DNA of 64,000 nucleotides from Streptomyces canus 299MFChir4.1. Lineage in GTDB: Bacteria > Actinomycetota > Actinomycetes > Streptomycetales > Streptomycetaceae. The stretch covers positions 1 to 64,000 of the forward strand of contig NZ_KB911612.1 of assembly GCF_000383615.1 (NCBI RefSeq). Reading direction: 5' to 3'. Below the pieces are notes generated by a model. That model saw only the letters and a list, made by a program, of their open reading frames with translations. It ran no database searches and was not told the origin of the DNA. The translations under genes and the position numbers were made by a program. How positions within the stretch are numbered: position 1 is the first letter of the stretch; every line of letters starts with the position of its first letter. Shown in pieces: positions 1 to 8,544 of this stretch.

Positions 1-510
1 CCGGACGCGGTCGGTGAGGTCTGGCCGCGAACTGTGGTGCAAACATGTGTAGTGCACCTTCTGCGGGCCTCGTTCCGTTACGCGGCCCGACAGGACTGGG
101 ACAAGATCGCGAAGGCGCTCAAGCCCGTCTACACCGCGCCGACCGAGGACGCGGCCACGACACGGTTCCTGGAATTCGCCGAGACCTGGGGCAAGAAATA
201 CCCGGCGATCATCCGCCTCTGGGAGTCCAGCTGGGCGGAGTTCACGCCTTTCCTTCAGTTTGACGCGGAAATACGCGGCATTGTGTGCACGACCAACAGC
301 ATCGAGAGCGTCAACGCCCGCATCCGCAAGGCCGTCCGTGCCCGCAGGCACTTCCCCACGGAGCAGGCCGCGCTCAAGTGCGTCTATATGGCCTTCATGA
401 GCCTCGACCCAACCGACGCCGGCCGCAAACGCTGGACCATGCGCTGGAAGGGCGCCATGAACGCCTTCGACCTGGCCTTCGACGGCCGCCTCACCGCAGG
501 CCAACTCTAG
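1..510 (+). CDS. IS256-family (mutator) transposase, C-terminal part, cut by window edge
   Basis: The frame is open from base 1, so the gene begins upstream of the window; about 169 residues are visible. The sequence carries the IS256-family C-terminal signature: TVVQTCVVHLLR near the start, then the segment IVCTTNSIESVNARIRKAVR with the conserved Glu that completes the DDE catalytic triad, and a basic tail. It would catalyse cut/copy-and-paste movement of its own element. The C-terminus looks complete. The element's right end should lie between the stop and about 610, but I could not define the terminal inverted repeat. Its neighbour, a CbrC-like gene, starts just after. Confidence 0.88.
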   Translation, partial: PDAVGEVWPRTVVQTCVVHLLRASFRYAARQDWDKIAKALKPVYTAPTEDAATTRFLEFAETWGKKYPAIIRLWESSWAEFTPFLQFDAEIRGIVCTTNSIESVNARIRKAVRARRHFPTEQAALKCVYMAFMSLDPTDAGRKRWTMRWKGAMNAFDLAFDGRLTAGQL

Positions 511-618
511 CCACACCAAACCCAGTTACACCGCTCGCTTTACAGACCCTCCGCCCGACCAGCAGAGATTCGCCCTAACCGCTTGATCGCGGGAGTGTCT
601 TACGAACAGACTGCACCG

Positions 619-1152
619 GTGAGCTCAGAACTTCCCGCCTTCCGCTATCACCCCGATCCGCTCGCCAGCGGCTCCATCCGCGAAAGCGCCGAGACCTGCG
701 CATGCTGCAACCGCGCCACGGGGTGGATCTACACCGCGACCTTCTACACCGCCCAAGAGGTAAGCGGGCGCTTCTGCCCGTGGTGCATCGCAGACGGCAG
801 TGCGGCCGAACGGTTCGCCGGCGAGTTCATGGACTCCTACGGACTCGACGGCGTCGGCGAGGAGATCCTGCACGAGGTCACCCGTCGCACCCCCGGCTTC
901 CACGCCTGGCAGGATCCGCACTGGCTCGTCCACTGCCACGACGCGGCCGCCTTCGTCGGCGAGGTCGGCTACAGCGAGCTGGCAGCCCACCCCGAGGCCC
1001 TCGACCAGCTCAGGCAAGACCTGCGCATCGGCGGCTGGCACGACGCAGCGCAACTCGAGCAGTTCCTCACCCACCTTGGCGAAGCTGCCACCGCGATGCT
1101 CTTCCGCTGCACCGTCTGCGGCACCCACCTCGCCTACGCCGACGCCTCATAA
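619..1152 (+). CDS. CbrC family (UPF0167) protein
   Basis: A 177-residue protein from GTG 619. The open frame reaches back to TTG 583, but those extra codons fall at the transposon edge, and homologues begin close to the LPAFRYHPDP motif, so 619 is preferred. The CbrC hallmarks are present: early LPAFRYHPDPLASGSI, a CACCNRATGW cysteine motif, FCPWCIADGSAA, a run of Trp-rich segments (HAWQDPHWLVHC) and a C-terminal CTVCGTHLAY pair. The paired cysteines suggest zinc binding. In E. coli CbrC is a CreBC-regulated protein linked to colicin E2 tolerance; its biochemical role is unknown. The gene lies directly behind the IS256 end and converges on the helicase gene. Confidence 0.82.
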   Translation: MSSELPAFRYHPDPLASGSIRESAETCACCNRATGWIYTATFYTAQEVSGRFCPWCIADGSAAERFAGEFMDSYGLDGVGEEILHEVTRRTPGFHAWQDPHWLVHCHDAAAFVGEVGYSELAAHPEALDQLRQDLRIGGWHDAAQLEQFLTHLGEAATAMLFRCTVCGTHLAYADAS

Positions 1153-1197
1153 CGGCCACTGAGCTCGGCAGCCCGCGAGATCGAACCGAGCATCCCT

Positions 1198-4100
1198 TCA
1201 AAAGAACCGCACCCTTTTGAGTTTGCCGGGGTCGAAGTCGTGGTGGGTGAAGGAACTGACGACAGTCATCGACTGGCGGGCGCGGGTGATGGCGACGTTC
1301 AGGCGGCGCTCTCCGCCGTCGTTGTTGAGCGGGCCGAAGGACATGGAGAGCCGGCCGTTGGCGGCTTTGCCGTAGCCGATGCTGAGAATGATGGCGTCGC
1401 GTTCGTCGCCCTGGACCTGTTCGAGGTTCTTGGTGAAGAAGCGGCGCCGGGCTCCGGCGTCGGGGCTGAAGAACTCCTGGAGTTCGGGGTGGTCTTGGAG
1501 GGCGTGGCGCAGCGCGAGGTTGATGCGGTCGGCGTGGCGCTGGCCCATGGTGATGACGCCGAGGCTGAGATGGGGGGCGTGGGTGGCGTGGTCGAGGGCG
1601 AGTTCGACGACTCGTTCGACTTCCTCGGGCAGGGAGCCGCTCTGGCCGGGCTGGGCGTGGCCTTCGACGGTCTCGAGGCGGATGGGGCTGGTGAGGGTGG
1701 TGCCGGGGAAGGTGACGAGCCGGTCGTCGTAGATGGTGTGGTTGGAGAAGGCGATCAGGCGTTCGTCGCGGCTGCGGTAGTGCCATTTCAGGGTGTGGAT
1801 GTGGGGCAGGCGGCTGCAGAGCAGGTCCAGCAGTGACTCGTAGGCGGCCGGGGGCGCAGCGTCGTCGCGGTCGTCGTCGGTGTCCTCTTGTGTGCCGCTG
1901 AGGACGCGTTGGAAGAAGGTGGTGGGCGGGAGTTGGTGGGGGTCTCCGGCGACGATGACCTGCCGTGCGCGCATGATGGAGGTCATCGCGTCGTGCGGCA
2001 GGACTTGGCTGGCCTCGTCGAAGATGACGACGTCGAACAGGCGGGTGGCCGGCAGGACACGGCTGACGACGAGGGGCGACATGGCCCAGCACGGCTTGGC
2101 GGCCAGAAGCACGTCAGGGGCCTTCTCGACGAGCCTGCGCAGCGGGAGGTGTCGGGACTTGCGGCGGGCTTGGGTGCGCACCAGGGTGTTCTGGTCGGGG
2201 TGGGCGTCGCGGATCTTGCGGAGCCGGACGGCGACCTCGTAGCGGACACGGGAGGGGTTGCTGTCGCGGTGGATGAGGTCGTTGCAGCGGAACTGCTCGA
2301 CGACGTGGTCGTGTTCGAGGCGGGTGAAGGAGCGCAGGTAGGCGGAGCGCATGTGCGCTTCCTCCAGCACCGACGACGACCACAGGTAGTCGAAGATGGC
2401 CACTGCCGTGTGGGGGTCGACGTCCGTGTGTGCCAGCTCGTCGAGGAGGCCACCGAGTTGGGCCGCTTCGAGGCGGTCGGTGAGCTGGTTGAGTTCGGGC
2501 ATGCGCAGCAGGGTGTCGCGGTCGCCGTCGAGGCGTTGAATGGTTTTGTCTACGTCGTCGACGGGAGCGGTTTGCCAGCCGTCCCAGCGCACGCACAGGG
2601 CTATCGCGGCCAGACGGCTCTGCAGATCCGTGAACGCGGCCAGGGCGCCCTTGAGGCCTGGGACGGTCCAGGGGGTCGCATTGCCGGTCACGGACAGCGC
2701 CTGCCAGCGGGCGTGCTGGTCGGCCGCCTGGAGGAGGGCGACGTGCAGCGCGGGGCGTTCGCGCAGACCGTCCTTGGTCAGGCCACGTGCCTTTTTGATC
2801 AGTTTCCGGCGGTTCCACCAGCTGATGTTCCGGTTGTACTCCTTGCGCCATGCGTGGCTCGCGGTGGCGGCGATGAGATCGTCCAGGCCGGGGGCGAAGA
2901 CGGCTGCTTCGAAGCGGGCCAGTGTCGCGGTGACGTCCTGCAGCAGGGTGAGCAGGACCTGCCATCCCTGGAGGTCGTCGGCCGGACGCAGGCCTGCGGT
3001 GTTGACCAGGTGGGCGAGGGTGCGGCGGGTGTGGCTCAGTGCTGTGCCGGTGAGCTGGTCGAGGCCGGCCACCACGGCGCGCAGTTCATCCTCGGTGCGG
3101 GCCTGGGTGTGGGACCAGGGGGATTCGCCGCGGCGGATGATCAGTCCTTTCTTGGCGACGAAGGTCCGCAGATCCTGCTCTATCTGGCGATGGTGCTCAC
3201 CGTGGAGGTGGCGCAATGCGGAGCCGCGCAGCCGCAAGCGGGTGTGGTGGGATGACGGGCAGCCCATCAGGTGGGTGATCGCCTGGTGCGGGCTCACCTG
3301 CCAAGGAGTAAGCGGTTGATGGAACTCCTGTATGTGGCGGAGGGTTTCCTCGCGATAATGAGCCAGGCCGGTGTGCAGGTCGGCCGGGCGGGGCGGAGCC
3401 TGCTGGCCGGCGCGCTCCAGGGCGTCGTGGAGTTGCTGGGCGATCTGACGGCGGCTGAGTTTGTTGCCGTGGAGGTCGAAGACCAGTCCGTCCAGGTCCA
3501 CGGTGGCGAGGCTGTCGGTGACGGCTTCGATCGCGGCGCGTTTCTCGGCGACGAACAGGACGCGTTTGCCCTGGGCCGCGAAGGTGGCGATCAGGTTGGC
3601 GATGGTCTGGCTCTTGCCCGTGCCCGGCGGTCCTTCGATCACCAGGTGGGAGCCGGCCAGCGCGGCGCTGATGGCTTTTTGCTGGGAGGCGTCCGCGTCG
3701 AGAACGAGGTACTCCGAGCGGGGCGGGATGTCGTCGGCGCCGGCTGGAGTGCGCGCGCCTGTGTTCTCGGCCAGGGCACGGTTTGCTTCTCGGTCGCCGG
3801 CCAGGGCGGCGATGACCGGGTGGTCGGCCAGCAGGTCGGTGGCACCACGCAGGTCCTGGACCATGGGCAGCCGGTCGAAACTGAAGACGCCCGCCACCAT
3901 GCGTTCTTCCAGCTCGGCCGTCAGGTTGCTGCGGACAAGAACGGCCTCAAGAATCTCGTAGGCGACGGGGATGCGATCGGCCGGGTCCACGCATTCCTCC
4001 AGCGCGGTGGCCACCTTGTCGGCGAGGACTTCGATGTCGCCGTCCATGCCATACTGACGGCTTAGCGCGTACAGCAGCACCGGATTGATCTCCGCCTCAC

Positions 4101-4551
4101 CGGCCGTCTCGAGGACGAAGTCGTTCTCGGACGCGGTGCGCGGCTGGATGACCAGAGGCTGCAGCAGCAGCGGGGCGCGCAGTGCCGACACAGGGGTGCT
4201 GCCGCGCGTGGGCGGCGGGTCGACGCGCAGCAGGCCAAGAGCCAGGCGCCCGGCCTCGATGCCCTGCTCTTCGTCCAGTTCCACCATCCTGTGCCGCAGG
4301 CTCCGTGCCCGAGTGCAGGCAGGACCGTGGTCGGCAGCACCAGGAAACAGGCTGGCTAGGCGGGTTTTGCGTCCGGCCAGGAGCGAGGTCAGGGCCTGCC
4401 CATTCGCGCCGGTCACATCCAGCGACGCGGTTTTGGTGTCCTTGAAGTGCAACAACGTGTTGTAGGGCCCGAAGTCGACCAGAGCATCGGCCCACTGCTG
4501 TGCCTCAGCGGCCACTTTCTCCCGACGAGCGTGCCGCGCGATGGCTTCCAC
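1198..4551 (-). CDS. DUF4011-like SF1 (Upf1-type) helicase/ATPase, shortened C-terminus
   Basis: An 1117-residue protein starting at GTG 4551. The N-terminal 250 residues resemble the DUF4011 lead domain. A Walker A motif GPPGTGKSQTIANL lies near residue 305, Walker B/DEAx as FDEASQV near 843, and a Q-loop-like AGDPHQLPPT near 867. Then come HYRSRDERLIAFSN (motif IV region) and LNVAITRARQSM (motif VI) near 1088. Between Walker A and B sits a long alpha-helical insertion. The family is an SF1B-type NTP-driven helicase or translocase often found in defence islands. The protein stops about 25 residues after motif VI, ending in a basic-aromatic tail, whereas relatives usually continue with a nuclease or other C-terminal domain. 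Truncation is therefore likely, perhaps tied to the nearby IS256. Confidence 0.82.
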   Translation of the reverse strand: MEAIARHARREKVAAEAQQWADALVDFGPYNTLLHFKDTKTASLDVTGANGQALTSLLAGRKTRLASLFPGAADHGPACTRARSLRHRMVELDEEQGIEAGRLALGLLRVDPPPTRGSTPVSALRAPLLLQPLVIQPRTASENDFVLETAGEAEINPVLLYALSRQYGMDGDIEVLADKVATALEECVDPADRIPVAYEILEAVLVRSNLTAELEERMVAGVFSFDRLPMVQDLRGATDLLADHPVIAALAGDREANRALAENTGARTPAGADDIPPRSEYLVLDADASQQKAISAALAGSHLVIEGPPGTGKSQTIANLIATFAAQGKRVLFVAEKRAAIEAVTDSLATVDLDGLVFDLHGNKLSRRQIAQQLHDALERAGQQAPPRPADLHTGLAHYREETLRHIQEFHQPLTPWQVSPHQAITHLMGCPSSHHTRLRLRGSALRHLHGEHHRQIEQDLRTFVAKKGLIIRRGESPWSHTQARTEDELRAVVAGLDQLTGTALSHTRRTLAHLVNTAGLRPADDLQGWQVLLTLLQDVTATLARFEAAVFAPGLDDLIAATASHAWRKEYNRNISWWNRRKLIKKARGLTKDGLRERPALHVALLQAADQHARWQALSVTGNATPWTVPGLKGALAAFTDLQSRLAAIALCVRWDGWQTAPVDDVDKTIQRLDGDRDTLLRMPELNQLTDRLEAAQLGGLLDELAHTDVDPHTAVAIFDYLWSSSVLEEAHMRSAYLRSFTRLEHDHVVEQFRCNDLIHRDSNPSRVRYEVAVRLRKIRDAHPDQNTLVRTQARRKSRHLPLRRLVEKAPDVLLAAKPCWAMSPLVVSRVLPATRLFDVVIFDEASQVLPHDAMTSIMRARQVIVAGDPHQLPPTTFFQRVLSGTQEDTDDDRDDAAPPAAYESLLDLLCSRLPHIHTLKWHYRSRDERLIAFSNHTIYDDRLVTFPGTTLTSPIRLETVEGHAQPGQSGSLPEEVERVVELALDHATHAPHLSLGVITMGQRHADRINLALRHALQDHPELQEFFSPDAGARRRFFTKNLEQVQGDERDAIILSIGYGKAANGRLSMSFGPLNNDGGERRLNVAITRARQSMTVVSSFTHHDFDPGKLKRVRFF

Positions 4552-4921
4552 GTGTCACCCCTTACCAACCGGCTGCCGAACCCGGCCCAATGCGCTCCGG
4601 AGCCGCCCCGCGTGAGGCGAACAGGTCAACGTACGGACCCCAAGGGGCCTCCAGCCAGGGGGAGTTGGAGCGCACATGGGGCGTGAAAGAAGCAGACACG
4701 GCGCACTGGCAGCGCCCGGAAAGCGAGGTTCCCCGCCCCTGTTGTGCGTCGCCTGCTTAATCTGCGGCAGCCATGCGGACGTGCGCGGAGTCGGTCGCTG
4801 TTCCAGCGGCCCTGTGCGCCGAGACTTTAGCGGGGAAGAGGGAATCGGCACTTCATGGTTCCGGCTCGCCCGGCTATAGCCGTTCAAGATCCCCCAAGGT
4901 CGCCTGCACGGGTCGCTCGGG
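4552..4921. other. Intergenic, no feature recognised
   Basis: A 370-bp stretch upstream of the helicase gene and downstream of the frameshifted gene on the same strand. Several short open frames cross it on both strands, but none shows coherent protein character. It should contain the helicase promoter; I could not identify convincing -35/-10 elements. Confidence 0.5.
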
Positions 4922-5961
4922 CTACTGCCCGCTTGCAACGGTCAACGCGGATTCTCGTGCAGCTTGCAAGGTCCACTGCAGGTCTCCGGTATCCGGGCAT
5001 GCCCGCCATGAGGCCAGCGATCTGCTTGCCACCAACTGATCGAGCATGCTGGACAGTTCAGCGGTCTGGGCACCGCAGGCACGCGCCATTTGATCGAAGT
5101 CGTCCTGGCCTATTCCGGATTCCGGATCCGTGTGCGCCGCAAGGTACACGCTGGCCAGCCGGGGCAGCGGTCCGATAGCCCGTGCTGCTGAGGGAGAGCC
5201 GGCGCGCAGGGCCCAGTCCGCGGCACGTCTTCGGTCGGGGCGGGCCGGAGCCTGGCCGAGCAGTGTGACGTCGAGAAGTTCGGCAGCGATCTCGTCGGCT
5301 GTGCGGCCAGGGGCTGTGCGCAGCCATCGCGCATGCTCCAGCTCGGCCCACGGCCCCGGTGCTGCGTCGAGACGGAGGCTGCGCATCACCCCCTTGGACA
5401 GGCTAATTCGCATGTGGGTGTTCATCCGCAGTGCGCACTGCAGTGCCAGCAGGCGCGCGGCGGCGGAGGTGTCCTCCGGGAGGGCAGCGGCGAGGTAGCT
5501 GAGCATTTCACGGACCCTGATCCGCTCCCCCGGCCCCTTGGGACGTCTGCACCGTCGAGCGGTCGCCATGTGCCGCGGCGCTTGGGCGAGGACGGTGTCG
5601 GGAACGACGCGGCCCGTGCTGTTGCTGCGGCGCAGGCTCTGCAGGCGTCGGTGAGCCGCCACAGCCGTCCGCCGCGTTCGCATGCGAGGAGGAGGTGGAT
5701 GGGACCGGCGCAGCCGCGGTGACGGGGGTGCCAGCGGCAGCCGCGTTCGTGGCACTGGCAGATCCGCAGGTGCGGGGGACGCAGGTCTCCGCGTACGTGG
5801 CGTGCGAGGTGGGCCAGGGCAGCCGAACGAGCGGAGACCGCGGTGATCGGTGTGATGGCGTGCGGGCAGTGCCGGCAGACGAGAACGAGGCCGCCGGCGT
5901 GCGAGCGCAGTTCCACGGTCCAGGCGCGTGGTGTCACCGGGCATGCTGTGCGCAGCCTCAT
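4922..5961 (-). pseudogene. Cysteine-rich hypothetical protein, single frameshift
   Basis: Two overlapping minus-strand frames together give one protein of about 346 residues. It starts at ATG 5961 with GGAGG about 11 nt upstream. The first 130 residues contain a dense cysteine/histidine region (CRHCPH, CQCHERGC, CRAC), suggesting zinc binding. The second part, from the RIRVREMLSYLAAALPEDTS segment, is helical with a LRLDAAPGPWAELEHARWL block. The two halves join if one C is restored at the CCC run corresponding to plus-strand 5540-5542, which then reads DVPKGPGERIRV. I do not recognise the family. It is divergent from the XRE regulator at 6127, and the repeats at 6031-6112 lie between them. 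It could be an assembly error rather than a true pseudogene. Confidence 0.6.
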
Positions 5962-6030
5962 GGGCGCGTGTTCCTCCGGTTGTTTCCGCGCTGGTCCCAC
6001 CTGTGGGGTGCGGGGGCGGCCGCCACCGTA

Positions 6031-6112
6031 GTGCAGACCTCTGCCCTCCCGTGGCTGCCGTCACCTGGGAAAATAGGGCAGAGGTCTGCACTGACAGGGC
6101 AGGGGTCTGCAC
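6031..6112. promoter_or_regulatory. Three copies of a 17-bp repeat in a divergent promoter region
   Basis: Copy 1 is GTGCAGACCTCTGCCCT at 6031-6047. Copy 2 at 6075-6091 is its exact reverse complement. Copy 3 at 6096-6112 is the same orientation as copy 2 with one mismatch. Copies 2 and 3 start 21 bp apart, two helical turns, so a protein could bind both on one face. The set fills the gap between the divergent genes at 5961 (minus) and 6127 (plus). The natural inference is an operator array for the XRE regulator encoded at 6127. Confidence 0.6.
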
Positions 6113-6126
6113 CGTCGGATGGACGG

Positions 6127-6390
6127 GTGACGATCTTGCCGCCCGATCCGGACCTCGACGCGCTGCGGTTGGAGCTCGCGCGTCTGCGGGCCGCGCGCGG
6201 GTGGACCTACGACGAGCTTGCCGCCCGCAGCGGCCTGGCCAGACGCACCGTCATCGAGATCGAGCAGGGTCGCACCGTCGGCACGCTGAAGACCTGGCAC
6301 GCCCTTGCCCACGCCCTGGGTACTCCGTTCGACGAGCTCTTCGCCACGCTGTGCCGCGGGCACGACCTGCCCGGGCCAAGCGGAGGCTGA
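6127..6390 (+). CDS. Small XRE-type helix-turn-helix regulator
   Basis: An 87-residue protein from GTG 6127. Residues about 10-70 form a classic XRE/Cro helix-turn-helix: LRLELARLRAARGWTYDELA, then RSGLARRTVIEIEQGRTVG as the recognition part, followed by TLKTWHALAHALGTPFDELF. No effector domain follows. The start was placed just downstream of the third 17-bp repeat; upstream codons in this frame lie in the repeats themselves and are unlikely to be coding. It is divergent from the cysteine-rich gene and probably binds the repeats, autoregulating and controlling that gene (inference). Confidence 0.78.
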   Translation: MTILPPDPDLDALRLELARLRAARGWTYDELAARSGLARRTVIEIEQGRTVGTLKTWHALAHALGTPFDELFATLCRGHDLPGPSGG

Positions 6391-7344
6391 CAGCCCGCCC
6401 GGGCGACTGCCGCAGATCACTCAAACCGGCGACCTCCCGGTACGCGCGTCCGCAGCCGACGCCTTCACCGAGGTACCGCTCACTGACTTCACTGCTGGGT
6501 ACTGCGCACTTCACTTGCGGGTACCGCCACTGCGGTACTGCTCACGGCCGCCCCTCACTGCGGGCCACCCGGTCCGGTCGTCAGCCCCGTCAGCCGTTCT
6601 GCAACCCTGGCTCCGGAACTCCACCACCGCACCGTCCTGCACTGCAACTGCACCACTGCTGACCGGCAGTTCGTGTCTGCCAGGCCCTGCTGTCTCTCTG
6701 ATCTACGAGAGAAACCATAGCCACACCACCCCCCAATGTCTACTCCAGCCAACACAGGTTTTCTGCATATGCGCAGGGGAGGTAATCGGCCTCATGCAGC
6801 GAACAGGACACCCGGTGGAGTCAGCCCAGGCCGAGGAAACTGAAGGGGCCAGCCGGAGACCGTTCGGCGCGCGTGGGGCGTCGCGGTCTCGTTGAACCCC
6901 ACACCCCGGCCAGGCCCAGGGGATGTCATGGCTGCCCGCGCTTTGGGGCCCGTGTGCTGTCCGGGGCAGACCGTCATGGCAAGACGACGGGGCAACGGGG
7001 TGCGCTCCTGTTACGAGGGGTGGGTACGACGGCTGCTGCGAAGCCGGTGAGAAGGCGACCGCGCACTGACACGAAGTGGTCCTCTTATCTCGACGTTTTT
7101 TATCGACCGTTGGTCACGTCCGGACATCCAGGTGTCTGTGGCGGCTGACGTGGATGCCAACGCTGACCTGACTCCCCGGCAGCGCGGACGGGGCTGCCGA
7201 TGCACCGACCGTACGGACAAATCCCGTCTGTCCGGCGAGGATTGCCTGTTCCGCGGTAATCCGTGGCCGTCCCGGCCCGCACGGCCGCAGTCTCGTCGTG
7301 CCCCGACATCGCACCGTTTCGCGCCTCGTACGACGGGAGTTCCC
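6391..7344. other. Long intergenic region, no gene supported
   Basis: About 950 bp between the XRE regulator and the M20 gene. A possible continuation of coding upstream of 7345 exists but has no protein character. Within 6439-6560 the core GGTAC recurs about five times (for example at 6472, 6498, 6520 and 6534) with a TCACT-rich spacer, an irregular direct repeat. A T6 run lies near 7096-7101. I see no tRNA, riboswitch or convincing terminator. Confidence 0.45.
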
Positions 7345-8526
7345 ATGTCATCGCCATTCTTGGAGACGCTCTCCGGCGAACTCGCAACACTGCGGCCCCG
7401 CATGGAGGCCGTCAGCTGGTCCATCCACGCGCGGCCGGAGCTGAAGTTCGCCGAGTTCCATGCCCAGCAGGTGCTGACCGGCTGGCTCGTGGAGTCGGGG
7501 TTCACGGTCACGTCGGGCGCGGGTGGGCTCGACACCGCGTTCGTGGCGCTGCACCAGGGGCCAGAGCCTGGGCCGTACGTTGCCGTCCTCGCGGAGTACG
7601 ACGCGCTGCCCGGCGTCGGTCACGGCTGCGGACACAACCTGATCGCGGCCGGGGGCGCGGCGGCCGCCATCGCCGTCGTACGCGCCCTGCCCACGCACCC
7701 GGGAACCGTCGCGGTCATCGGCACGCCCGGCGAGGAGATGGGCGGGGCGGGCAAGGTCAAGCTGGCCGAGGCGGGCGTCTTCGCCGGGGTGGACGCGGCG
7801 GTGATGTTCCACCCGGGGGACCGCTGGCTGACCGGCCGGCCCGGGCTCGCGGCGGCACACCTGCGCGTCGCGTTCACCGGGGTCAGTGCGCACGCCTCCG
7901 TGTCGCCGTGGCAGGGACGCAGCGCCCTGGCCGCCGCACAGCTCTTCCTCAACGCCGTTGACGCTATGCGGCAGTTCGTGCCGCCGACCGCACGGCTGCA
8001 CGGGATCGTCTCGGACGGCGGGCAGGCGCCGAACGTGGTGCCCGCGCGGGCTGCCGTGGACCTGTACGTACGGGACCGTACGGCCGCGTCGGCCGAAGCG
8101 CTGGTGGAGCGGGTGCGTGCCGCGGCGGCGGGGGCCGCGCTTGCCACCGGGACGGAGGCGGAGGTGTCCGAGACCGGGCCGCTGTACGCGGAGCGGCGCA
8201 ACAACGCCGTACTCGCCGAGCGGTTCGGGGAGGCGGTGCGCGCGCTCGGCGCGGACATCGGGCCGTATGACCCCGACAGCCCCGCCGGCTCCTCCGACAT
8301 CGGCAACCTCTCGCAGCTGATGCCGGTCATCCACCCGTACGTCCAGATCACCGACGCCGGTACGCCCGCCCACTCCGACGCGATGCGCGAGGCCGCGGCG
8401 ACGCCCCTCGCACACGACCGCACCCAGGTCGCGGCCACGGGGCTGGCCGAGGTCGTCACCGAACTGCTCACGGAACCAGCCGTGTTGGCGGCCGCGCAGG
8501 CCGAGTTCGAGGAGGCAGTGATGTGA
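7345..8526 (+). CDS. M20 family metal-dependent amidohydrolase
   Basis: A 393-residue enzyme from ATG 7345 with GGGAG six bases upstream. It matches the M20D group (aminobenzoyl-glutamate or N-acyl-amino-acid hydrolases, AbgB-like). The metal-binding motif HGCGHN is at 93-98, and the catalytic and metal Glu pair is in GTPGEE at about 127-131. The lid/dimerisation domain follows from about 180 (AFTGVSAHASVSPWQG), and the final metal His lies in the C-terminal ITDAGTPAHSDAMRE. It is cytosolic, with no signal peptide, and hydrolyses an amide bond in an N-acyl or peptide-like substrate; the exact substrate cannot be read from sequence. The next gene, a regulator, starts 18 nt later and probably shares the transcript. 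Confidence 0.88.
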   Translation: MSSPFLETLSGELATLRPRMEAVSWSIHARPELKFAEFHAQQVLTGWLVESGFTVTSGAGGLDTAFVALHQGPEPGPYVAVLAEYDALPGVGHGCGHNLIAAGGAAAAIAVVRALPTHPGTVAVIGTPGEEMGGAGKVKLAEAGVFAGVDAAVMFHPGDRWLTGRPGLAAAHLRVAFTGVSAHASVSPWQGRSALAAAQLFLNAVDAMRQFVPPTARLHGIVSDGGQAPNVVPARAAVDLYVRDRTAASAEALVERVRAAAAGAALATGTEAEVSETGPLYAERRNNAVLAERFGEAVRALGADIGPYDPDSPAGSSDIGNLSQLMPVIHPYVQITDAGTPAHSDAMREAAATPLAHDRTQVAATGLAEVVTELLTEPAVLAAAQAEFEEAVM

Positions 8527-8544
8527 GCCCGTACACTCCCGCTC

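Noticed and set aside
583..618. Upstream extension of the CbrC gene to TTG 583
   Set aside because: The added residues fall at the transposon end and are unlike CbrC N-termini; GTG 619 is closer to the family start.
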